The notes under the pieces: model-generated
The model's database searches: none
The model's input: only the letters and a program-made list of their open reading frames with translations
What the model was told of the DNA's origin: nothing
Assembly: GCA_910585065.1 (NCBI GenBank)
Contig: CAJUCG010000030.1
Coordinates: 1-6,755 of the forward strand
Reading direction: 5' to 3'
DNA: 6,755 bases
Source: an uncultured Lachnospiraceae bacterium
Lineage (GTDB): Bacteria; Bacillota; Clostridia; Lachnospirales; Lachnospiraceae
Shown here: piece by piece, positions 1-6,156 of the stretch
Layout: the number at the start of each line of letters is the position of its first letter
Position numbering within the stretch: position 1 is the first letter of the stretch
Made by a program: the position numbers and the translations under genes

Positions 1-12
1 GCCTGCACATAG

Positions 13-42
13 AAAAGCTGCCACATTCAAAATGTGACAGCT
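13..42 (-). terminator. Rho-independent terminator of the APC-USP permease gene
   Basis: On the minus strand, a 12-bp stem (positions 42-31 pairing with 27-16, one internal G-U pair between 37 and 21) closes a three-base loop at 28-30. It is followed directly by a T-rich run (TTTTCT, positions 16-11). The stem begins 13 bases after the permease stop codon, the normal place for an intrinsic terminator. It implies that permease transcription ends here and does not continue into whatever lies beyond the left edge. Confidence 0.88.
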
Positions 43-55
43 CCATCGATAATTT

Positions 56-2332
56 CTACTGGTGGATCGCCCTTTTTGTCCGGTGCAAAAATCCGCGTAC
101 CCGCTTCTTTTGCAGGAACAAATCATAGCTTTTAATAATCAGTACGGAACATTTTGCCAGATCCATTACGCGATCCGTGCGCAGTCCTGTCACCATCTCC
201 TGGATTCCCCAGTCCAGCGAAGCACCCATCACCACAAGATCATACTGCTCGGAAAACTCCACCACCTTCTCAACTAACGCGCCCTCACAAACCATAATCT
301 TGATCGGCTGATCAAAGCGTTTCGCGGAAGCCTGCAAATATTTTTCCGTTTCTGCCTTATCCTCCCCATGATCAATCACATGGAGCAGCGTGATCGTTGC
401 GCTGTAGGCTTTTGCAATACGATTAACCACTTTTGCTGTCATTTGGGAATATTTTCCACCTCCATAAGGAAAGAGAATCCGTTTAAACTGCATTGGCATG
501 ACCGCCTCTTTTTTGGAAACAGATTTTTGTGCTTCCTTTCCGTTTTCCTGCGCGGTCATTTTCCCCTGATAAATGCGTAAAAGCCCAACATCCGCCGGTG
601 CTTCCTGCAGCATTCGGTATGTGATATTTCCATGCATATATTTTATCAGACCCGCACCATGCCAGCCCATCAGTACAAGAGGATTCTTATCCTTATGTAC
701 CACACTCATAATCGCATGGAACGCATCCCTTGAATGGATTAACACTGGCTTTATTCCTGGCTCATCCTCATATCTTTTCAGCAGAGAAATCACTTCCTCA
801 TCCCCGCTCAGCGTCTGCTGCATCGCCTCGTAATCCGAGATTGTCAGCAAATTATCCGGGACAACATTGACCTTGACCGGAATCACTGTTGTGCTGCTCT
901 CCGCCGCGGCGATCACCCGCCCAAAATTTAAAAGCCCCTCCGCCGTATTCGGATTTGATACCGGAATAATAATCTCGTTTTTCCGATCGGCATTTTTGTC
1001 CTCACGAATAGCCGGAATATCCATTGTCGCGATCCCTTTTGTCGCATATTTTAACTTTGGCATAATCAGATAATAATACAGTACCCCCGCGGCAATCACA
1101 CCGAGCGCGATCGCAAGCGCGATAAAATCTGAAATGGCAAGCTGAAAAATCAAGAATAGATTCACCCCAATGCCAAGAAGCGGGGTAACCGGAAAAAATG
1201 GCACCCGAAATTTGCGCTCCAATTCAGGTCTCTTTTTGCGGAAAATAATCAGTGCTACATTGACTAAACTGTAGCCTGTCAGCGAAAAAATACTTGTTAC
1301 TGTCGAGATATGCTCCAGATCTCGAATGGAAACGGCAATCACAACAATCACTGAAGTTGCAATAATTGAAAACACAGGTGTCTTCGTCCTGCGGTTCACG
1401 GTCTTAAAAATCCCCGGAAGCCGATTGTCGCGCGCCATTGCAAACGATGTGCGCGAAGAAGCCATCACTGCTGTATTAATGGAAGAAAGTGTTGCCAAAA
1501 TCCCCGCAAATGCAAAAAGATACCCGCCAAATTTTCCTCCGATCTTCATCGCCGTGTCAATCATTGGTGTATCCGTAACTTCCGGCACCAATTCACTCCA
1601 TGGCAGGATACCGCTCCCAATAAAAAACACGGAGGTCTTAATCACAATCACGGCGGCAATGGAGATCAAGATCGCCTTTGGAATGGTTTTTTCTGGTTCA
1701 ATCACTTCCTCACTTGCCGTCGTAATCAGCCCGTAGCCGATATAAGTCATATATAAAAAACCCATCGCGTTAAATACCCCGGACATTCCAAACGGGGTGA
1801 ACGGTTTTTGATTCCCCATATCAATATGGAACACACCTACAATAACATAGAGCATCAGCAGGGCAACTAACACCGTCGTGATAATATTTTGAAGAGTTCC
1901 GGAACTTTTCGTCCCCCGGATATTGGTAAACGCAACATAGACAACCAGCACATATGCTGTTGCCATCTGCGGGATAAACGGAAAAATATAGTGGACAAAA
2001 TTGCCAAACCCTAATGCGAACAAGCCGCAGGACATCGCATAGCCAAGCCAGAAACCCCAGCCGCAGATAAAACCGACAATATTATTCCCTGTTGCCTCCT
2101 TCACATAGACATAGCCCCCTCCCGCCTTTGGCACCACAGTCACAAGCTCAGCAAAGGACAGACCCGTAAAAACAGCGGCGATCCCCGCTAAGAAAATCGC
2201 TAAGGACGCGCCCGATCCCGCCGTCTGATAGCTTGTTCCCGCTAAGACAAAGATCGCGGAGCCAATCATCGTGCCGATGCTGATCATCAGCGCGGAGTAC
2301 ATCCCCAGCGTCCGATCCAGTTTTTGCTTCAT
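56..2332 (-). CDS. APC-superfamily amino acid permease with fused C-terminal universal stress protein (USP) domains
   Basis: Predicted membrane transporter of the amino acid-polyamine-organocation family, probably importing an amino acid or related amine by ion coupling or exchange; the substrate cannot be read from sequence. Residues 1-425 form the transporter core with about 12 hydrophobic segments. TM1 carries the family motif GTMIGSAIF (20-28), and the TM6 region carries the acidic pair of ASEEVIEPEKTIPKAI (206-221). A loop ASSRTSFAMARDNRLP (291-306) is typical of APC proteins. After the last helix, a soluble tail of about 330 residues follows: a degenerate USP-like domain (about 451-588), a linker (590-612), and a clearer USP domain (about 616-735) starting FKRILFPYGGG and ending CSVLIIKS. 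The 758 residues greatly exceed the roughly 450-500 of a plain APC permease, and the excess is the USP tail. The ATG at 2332 fits the usual permease start and has a weak AGGG-type ribosome binding site 5-6 bases upstream. The gene has its own promoter and terminator, so it is probably monocistronic. Confidence 0.94.
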   Translation of the reverse strand: MKQKLDRTLGMYSALMISIGTMIGSAIFVLAGTSYQTAGSGASLAIFLAGIAAVFTGLSFAELVTVVPKAGGGYVYVKEATGNNIVGFICGWGFWLGYAMSCGLFALGFGNFVHYIFPFIPQMATAYVLVVYVAFTNIRGTKSSGTLQNIITTVLVALLMLYVIVGVFHIDMGNQKPFTPFGMSGVFNAMGFLYMTYIGYGLITTASEEVIEPEKTIPKAILISIAAVIVIKTSVFFIGSGILPWSELVPEVTDTPMIDTAMKIGGKFGGYLFAFAGILATLSSINTAVMASSRTSFAMARDNRLPGIFKTVNRRTKTPVFSIIATSVIVVIAVSIRDLEHISTVTSIFSLTGYSLVNVALIIFRKKRPELERKFRVPFFPVTPLLGIGVNLFLIFQLAISDFIALAIALGVIAAGVLYYYLIMPKLKYATKGIATMDIPAIREDKNADRKNEIIIPVSNPNTAEGLLNFGRVIAAAESSTTVIPVKVNVVPDNLLTISDYEAMQQTLSGDEEVISLLKRYEDEPGIKPVLIHSRDAFHAIMSVVHKDKNPLVLMGWHGAGLIKYMHGNITYRMLQEAPADVGLLRIYQGKMTAQENGKEAQKSVSKKEAVMPMQFKRILFPYGGGKYSQMTAKVVNRIAKAYSATITLLHVIDHGEDKAETEKYLQASAKRFDQPIKIMVCEGALVEKVVEFSEQYDLVVMGASLDWGIQEMVTGLRTDRVMDLAKCSVLIIKSYDLFLQKKRVRGFLHRTKRAIHQ

Positions 2333-2335
2333 AAA

Positions 2336-2341
2336 GCCCTC
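2336..2341 (-). promoter_or_regulatory. Weak ribosome binding site of the permease gene
   Basis: The minus strand reads GAGGGC immediately before CTTT-ATG-like spacing to the start codon at 2332. This is only a partial Shine-Dalgarno match and is weaker than those of the GH115 and AraC genes. It supports the ATG at 2332, since the next Met codons (residues 11 and 16) would cut into the TM1 region. Confidence 0.5.
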
Positions 2342-2351
2342 ATTTCTGCAA

Positions 2352-2363
2352 GGAAAATTTTCC
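2352..2363. repeat. Perfect 12-bp palindrome in the permease leader
   Basis: GGAAAATTTTCC is a perfect palindrome. It lies between the predicted transcription start (near 2373) and the permease start codon, next to a run of eight A residues on the minus strand (2377-2370). It could be a repressor site or a small leader hairpin, but an AT-rich 12-mer palindrome can also occur by chance. Function unknown. Confidence 0.4.
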
Positions 2364-2379
2364 CCGCCCTTTTTTTTCT

Positions 2380-2408
2380 ATTGTAAACCGTCTTGAAAGA
2401 GAAATCAA
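2380..2408 (-). promoter_or_regulatory. Sigma-A-type promoter of the permease gene
   Basis: On the minus strand a -35 box TTGATT (2408-2403, 4/6 match) is separated by exactly 17 bp from a -10 box TACAAT (2385-2380, 5/6 match). Transcription would start near 2373, giving a leader of about 40 bases. The boxes overlap an inverted repeat (2391-2410), which may be an operator. Called by eye from consensus and spacing. Confidence 0.65.
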
Positions 2409-2410
2409 GA
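2391..2410. repeat. Inverted repeat overlapping the permease promoter
   Basis: The plus strand has TCTTGA (2391-2396) and its inverse complement TCAAGA (2405-2410) separated by 8 bases. The repeat covers the -35 box and the upstream part of the spacer of the predicted permease promoter, where a bound dimeric protein would block RNA polymerase. A second copy of the hexamer AATCAA (2414-2419) lies 11 bp from the one at 2403-2408. The regulator is unknown and six-base arms are short. Confidence 0.35.
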
Positions 2411-2438
2411 GCCAATCAAAACCGTGTTTAATACAATA

Positions 2439-2460
2439 TTCACTTTTCGCTAAAAATGAA
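2439..2460. repeat. AT-rich hairpin between the GH115 and permease genes
   Basis: A 9-bp stem (2439-2447 with 2452-2460, one G-T type pair) closes a four-base loop at 2448-2451. It lies about 75-97 bases after the GH115 stop codon and upstream of the permease promoter. On the minus strand it is followed by TATTGTATT rather than a solid U run. It might act as a weak terminator or 3' end stabiliser for the GH115 transcript; its low GC content makes the call weak. Confidence 0.35.
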
Positions 2461-2526
2461 AAGCTGAATTAAGGAAACCCGATTAACCTTGCAGAATACA
2501 AGTCTATTTTTATCCGCAATATCTGG

Positions 2527-2551
2527 GGCATCGCTTTAATTTAGCGATGCC
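2527..2551 (-). terminator. Strong hairpin spanning the GH115 stop codon; possible transcript end
   Basis: A perfect 9-bp GC-containing stem (GGCATCGCT at 2527-2535, AGCGATGCC at 2543-2551) closes a 7-base loop at 2536-2542. On the minus strand the ascending arm encodes the last sense codons of GH115 (Ala-Ser-Leu), and the loop holds the final Asn codon and the TAA stop. No U run follows on the minus strand, so it is not a textbook Rho-independent terminator. In the plus direction it is followed by TCTTTT. It may be a 3' end-protecting structure, or work as a bidirectional or weak terminator. Confidence 0.5.
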
Positions 2552-5500
2552 TCTTTTGCAGATAGCGAAATCAGACAGAACCGGTCATATCTCATCCCCG
2601 ACGAACGGGCAAAGATATGGATTGTATGTTCTCCCTTTTCCAGCTCGATTTGCGCGGCTGGCACAAAACGGTAAACCTGTTCCGCCTCATAACGCCACAA
2701 ATTTCCATTTGCGTAGAGTTTATCTTCCGGGATGTTCTCCCCGTCCACCCCGATGCCAAAAAATCCTTCCTCCCACGAGTTAAACTTGGACAAAAGCCAC
2801 AGCGTATATTTGCCGCCCTCACACCGGATACGATAATTTAAACTCGGTGCGTCCGATATCTTCCATCTTAATTCCGGTTTTCTAATATACATTGCAAGCC
2901 CGCTACGATCAAACGATTCGCTGCTGCAATGGCACCATAATTCATTGTCCCCGCCAAAACCCAGCCATGCGTACTCGCTTCCCGCTAATGCGGATGCGGC
3001 ATCAATCCAGATTCTCCCATCCGTCTCCGCAAAAATTTTCCTCCCCTGCTCAAAATACCAGTCTGGTTCTACCTTCTTTTCACATTTTTCTTGTAATATC
3101 CGATCGGTTATAATAAGACCATCCCTGTTATTTTTAAGAGGTGCGCAAAATACCGGTCGGGGCGGCAGTTTATATTTTCCATAAAATTGGTCACACCATG
3201 CACCTATCTCCCATTCTGCGGGCAGCGGCTGCGCTCCCCTGATCCCTACCAGATTATTCTCCTTCCGAGGCTTTGTGTAAAGTACCATACGTGAAAAGGA
3301 AAAATACTTATCAACTGCCCATAGATTCAATTGATGTATTCCTTCCGGGACGGAGAGATTTAAGTATAGGCGATCCACATTGTCAAGTACGTTTTTCTTC
3401 CAATTTCCTCGCCATTCATCGTTGGAAAAAGACTCCACAATCCGTATTGGTTCCATATCCAGCGATATGCCAATACGAAGTTTTCCAATCGAATTCAGCG
3501 ATGGAAAACGATGGATTTCCAACAAAAATTCTCCTTTGCTGTACACGGTGAAACAATAGCGCAAAGGCTGTACCCCAGGCATCGAACTTCCCGCATCATC
3601 CACTTCTCTTTGCGCGCATACTTCCACTAAATTTCCCTGTATGCGACCAAGTCTTTGCACCAGCTTAAAATCATTGGAGGCCGGTTCGCCCGTCTTTATG
3701 TTTTTGTTTTGGAATGCATCACCCTCCAAAACAATCAGCCCATCCTCCTCCACTGCACAATCCCCTTTTATCTCCCCCGATTTAATTTTGACCGGAATAC
3801 GCCGCAAACTGTTTATTCCCTCTATTACAATCTCTCCCTCGCGATCTATAGAAAGATCTGACACACTTACGAGGATTCTCTTTTCTGTGCGGACGATCGC
3901 CCGATTCTCTGAGAGTACAACCCATTCCGGAGCCTGTATTTTTATTTCAAATTCCTCTTTTCCCGTATTGCCAATCTCAATCCATTTCTCCCTTGGCGTA
4001 GAAAAGCAGAGTTCCTTATCATCATTCCAGAGATCTATACGCATAGAAGGCGCGCCCTCGATTTTTAGCGGTGGTGTGCAGACAGGCATCATCGCGGCAC
4101 GCGGCGGCGGAAAACCTTCCGGATTCAGAATACCATTCCATTTTCCGCTGCATATCACATGATTATAGTAGTGCAGCAGCCGTCTGCGTGCATCCTCCGC
4201 CTCCCTAGATTTTTCCGTATAAAAAGCCGCTGCCTGCATATTGCCGCGCATATACATCAATGTGCTTCTATCCCCACAGTAATATGCAAGATTTGTAAAA
4301 TAAGCAGCATGAATCCTCATCAATACCATCTGGAAAAAGGCATCCCTCTCCTCCTTCGGAAGCGTTTCATACAGCAGATTTCCCTGTGAAAATAGCTCCT
4401 CATAGCGATGAATGCGCGCCGCCGCCTCATCCCCGTATGCGGTCTGTGAAAAAGCATCATAATCCATATTTTCAATCTTGCGCACATTGGTTAGCTGGGA
4501 AAAATCGTTTAGCAGACGGGACACTTGTTTTCCAATTTTTCCTGTAAAGGTATTATCAATCCATTCCTCGACAAAGGCTTCCACATCCTCTGTCACCGCA
4601 CCCGACTTTCCAATCTCCCACGCTAAGCGCAGAAAAAAAGTGATTTCCTGTTCCAGTGGCTTTATCGCACCGCAGTTTAGCACCCACAACTTGCGAATTC
4701 CCTCATCCCACGCTTTTTTTAACTCATTTCTCGTATGCGCTAATGGAATGGAGCAGAAAAATACATAGGACATGCTTGGCGGTGCCCAGTAAGAATTATG
4801 GTAATAAATTCCATTCCCGCCCTTACGCTTTTTTTCTTTCTCGGAAGGATAACGGCGGATATAACCATAATTGTCATTCGCCCAGACCAACGTCATGTCT
4901 TCCGGCACACTAAGACCGCCATCGTACAATTCTAGTACTTCTTTATAGGGAATAAAGGTCATCATCGCCTCATTTTTAAGTGTATTTTTCAGAATTTCAC
5001 GCTGGTCAGCAATAATCTTCTCCAACAATGCAATCTTGGCTTTTTTAATTTCCTCCTTTGTCTTTCCCTCTAAATTTTTCGTCTCAAACCCTGAGTCATG
5101 GATACCGCGCATTCCAAGCGTGTAGCACACCTCAAAATCCTGGTTCTGCTCCACGCTCTCCTGCCAGTATTCCCGCAGGATATCCCTGTTTCTCCCCTCA
5201 ATGGAATAATCGTAAACCGCATCCGTATACCCCTTCTTTTGAACCCACGGTCTCCACTCCCTGTTGTTAGAGCGCATCAGCATATCGCAGTGGGAAGTCC
5301 CGACTACAATGCCCATCCGATCCGCCAACGCCCCATTTTCTGGTGTTAAATTAAAGGAATTGACATGCATTGCCGGCCAGATATAGTTTGCTTTCAAACG
5401 CAGCAATAGTTCAAACACCTTCTCATAGGTCTTTACTCCTATCGTTTGCTCCCCCATATAATTTTGTACCCAGGCTTCAAGTTCCTCCTCGTCGTTGATA

Positions 5501-6015
5501 AAAATTCCCCGGTATTCCACTGAAGGGTAATCTGCCTTTGTATAGTCTTTTTCTAATACGAATTCCTTTCTTTTTTGCACAGACACATCTGCCCAAAAAT
5601 GCCATGGGGACACACCGATGGACTCACAAAAGTCATAGATCCCGTAGATCGTTCCGCGCCTGTCGCTTCCTGCAATAACCAGTCTTCCCGAAGAAATTTT
5701 ATGCAGATACGCTTCCTTCCTCAGATTCCCTGTCTCATCATACAGCCCTGAAAAATCAAGGGATTTCCCAATCAAATCGGATATATTTACTGTGCCAACA
5801 AAAATCTCTGCAATTTGGGAAATTTCTTCTTTTTTTGGGGTATCGTTTTTGTTATCTGCCCTTTCATTTTCCGTATTCAGAAATATTTCTGCGGTTACAT
5901 CCAATGCATTTTTCAGATCATTTACCAGATTAGTGACGGCAATCTTCACTGCGTCCGCTTCGCGCCCATCCATCCGTATCCTGCACTGCTGCCCTCTTTT
6001 CAGACAAAAATTCAT
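2536..6015 (-). CDS. Glycoside hydrolase family 115 protein, predicted xylan alpha-1,2-glucuronidase
   Basis: Predicted to remove (4-O-methyl-)glucuronic acid side chains from glucuronoxylan or its oligosaccharides (GH115 activity, EC 3.2.1.131). The 1159 residues show the GH115 order. An N-terminal domain (about 15-155) has VIAGSDRRGTIYGIYDF and GVSPWHFWADV. The catalytic barrel (about 160-465) has YRGIFINDEEE (168-178), LRLKANYIWPAMH (205-217), GTSHCDMLMRSN (239-250), YTLGMRGIHDSG (298-309), VPEDMTLVWANDNYGYIRRYP (370-390, in part) and RKLWVLNCGAIKPLE (441-455). A helical domain follows (about 475-625). The canonical family C-terminal beta domain lies at about 755-915 (RIGISLDMEP, EGIHQLNLWAVD). 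An extra beta-rich domain at about 985-1155 ends KGEHTIHIFARSSGMRYDR, making the protein longer than typical members. No signal peptide or membrane anchor is visible, so it should act in the cytoplasm on imported oligosaccharides. ATG at 6015 is chosen because GGAGG lies 6 bases upstream. It is divergent from an AraC-type regulator, its likely controller. Family call firm; substrate inferred. Confidence 0.96.
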   Translation of the reverse strand: MNFCLKRGQQCRIRMDGREADAVKIAVTNLVNDLKNALDVTAEIFLNTENERADNKNDTPKKEEISQIAEIFVGTVNISDLIGKSLDFSGLYDETGNLRKEAYLHKISSGRLVIAGSDRRGTIYGIYDFCESIGVSPWHFWADVSVQKRKEFVLEKDYTKADYPSVEYRGIFINDEEELEAWVQNYMGEQTIGVKTYEKVFELLLRLKANYIWPAMHVNSFNLTPENGALADRMGIVVGTSHCDMLMRSNNREWRPWVQKKGYTDAVYDYSIEGRNRDILREYWQESVEQNQDFEVCYTLGMRGIHDSGFETKNLEGKTKEEIKKAKIALLEKIIADQREILKNTLKNEAMMTFIPYKEVLELYDGGLSVPEDMTLVWANDNYGYIRRYPSEKEKKRKGGNGIYYHNSYWAPPSMSYVFFCSIPLAHTRNELKKAWDEGIRKLWVLNCGAIKPLEQEITFFLRLAWEIGKSGAVTEDVEAFVEEWIDNTFTGKIGKQVSRLLNDFSQLTNVRKIENMDYDAFSQTAYGDEAAARIHRYEELFSQGNLLYETLPKEERDAFFQMVLMRIHAAYFTNLAYYCGDRSTLMYMRGNMQAAAFYTEKSREAEDARRRLLHYYNHVICSGKWNGILNPEGFPPPRAAMMPVCTPPLKIEGAPSMRIDLWNDDKELCFSTPREKWIEIGNTGKEEFEIKIQAPEWVVLSENRAIVRTEKRILVSVSDLSIDREGEIVIEGINSLRRIPVKIKSGEIKGDCAVEEDGLIVLEGDAFQNKNIKTGEPASNDFKLVQRLGRIQGNLVEVCAQREVDDAGSSMPGVQPLRYCFTVYSKGEFLLEIHRFPSLNSIGKLRIGISLDMEPIRIVESFSNDEWRGNWKKNVLDNVDRLYLNLSVPEGIHQLNLWAVDKYFSFSRMVLYTKPRKENNLVGIRGAQPLPAEWEIGAWCDQFYGKYKLPPRPVFCAPLKNNRDGLIITDRILQEKCEKKVEPDWYFEQGRKIFAETDGRIWIDAASALAGSEYAWLGFGGDNELWCHCSSESFDRSGLAMYIRKPELRWKISDAPSLNYRIRCEGGKYTLWLLSKFNSWEEGFFGIGVDGENIPEDKLYANGNLWRYEAEQVYRFVPAAQIELEKGEHTIHIFARSSGMRYDRFCLISLSAKEASLN

Positions 6016-6021
6016 TTTACG

Positions 6022-6026
6022 CCTCC
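6022..6026 (-). promoter_or_regulatory. Ribosome binding site of the GH115 gene
   Basis: The minus strand reads GGAGG followed by six bases (CGTAAA) and then ATG at 6015. This strong Shine-Dalgarno match decides the start codon over the internal Met at residue 15. Confidence 0.85.
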
Positions 6027-6048
6027 ATTTATAAGTTTTTTACTACTC

Positions 6049-6077
6049 ATATTATTATTTTACCTCTCTGACAGCAA
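6049..6077 (-). promoter_or_regulatory. Candidate promoter of the GH115 gene
   Basis: On the minus strand TTGCTG (6077-6072, 3/6 to the -35 consensus) is separated by 17 bp from TAATAT (6054-6049, 4/6 to the -10 consensus). The predicted start is near 6042, leaving a leader of about 27 bases. The weak -35 box is what an activator-dependent promoter would show, and a direct repeat sits just upstream (6086-6117). Other AT-rich -10 registers are possible. Confidence 0.45.
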
Positions 6078-6085
6078 TTTTTCTG

Positions 6086-6117
6086 TGCGTTTATTGGCAA
6101 AAACATTGCGTATCTTG
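6086..6117. promoter_or_regulatory. Candidate AraC-type operator: direct repeat with 21-bp period
   Basis: TGCGTTTATTG (6086-6096) is repeated as TGCGTATCTTG (6107-6117), matching at 9 of 11 positions, with unit starts exactly 21 bp apart, two turns of B-DNA. AraC-family proteins commonly bind direct half-sites spaced about two turns apart. The right unit overlaps the predicted -35 box of the araC-type gene. The left unit ends 8 bp upstream of the predicted -35 box of the GH115 gene. That arrangement would let one protein repress itself and activate GH115. Found by eye and not tested statistically. Confidence 0.5.
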
Positions 6118-6134
6118 ATTTTATGTTTTATAAT
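6106..6134 (+). promoter_or_regulatory. Promoter of the AraC-family regulator gene
   Basis: A perfect -10 box TATAAT (6129-6134) lies 17 bp downstream of TTGCGT (6106-6111, 3/6 to the -35 consensus). The predicted start is near 6141, almost at the ribosome binding site, so the leader would be only about 16 bases. The -35 box lies inside the right half of the candidate operator, which suggests autoregulation. Confidence 0.7.
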
Positions 6135-6142
6135 ACGGGAAA

Positions 6143-6148
6143 AGGAGG
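6143..6148 (+). promoter_or_regulatory. Ribosome binding site of the AraC-family regulator gene
   Basis: A full AGGAGG consensus lies 8 bases before the ATG at 6157. It establishes the start of the right-hand partial gene. Confidence 0.9.
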
Positions 6149-6156
6149 AGGAAAAA

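Noticed and set aside
1326..1736. 136-codon open frame on the plus strand inside the permease gene
   Set aside because: It is antisense to a well-conserved transporter core, has no recognisable domain and no ribosome binding site worth noting; it is a shadow of the coding strand.
2329..2343. Four-codon upstream ORF (ATG AGG GCT TTA TGA) overlapping the permease start by ATGA
   Set aside because: It has no ribosome binding site of its own and such a short frame is expected by chance; translational coupling cannot be claimed.
2382..2398. Possible catabolite-responsive element (cre) near TGTAAACCGTCTTGA in the permease promoter
   Set aside because: The spacing is off by one base around the central CG and the right half does not fit the consensus, so it is not supported.
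2333..2535. Riboswitch or small RNA gene in the gap between the GH115 and permease genes
   Set aside because: Only short hairpins and a promoter are visible; the permease leader after the predicted start is about 40 bases, too short for a known riboswitch.
3641..4162. 173-codon open frame on the plus strand inside the GH115 gene
   Set aside because: The Ser/Pro/Ile-rich, low-complexity translation is typical of an antisense shadow, and the opposite strand encodes conserved GH115 sequence.
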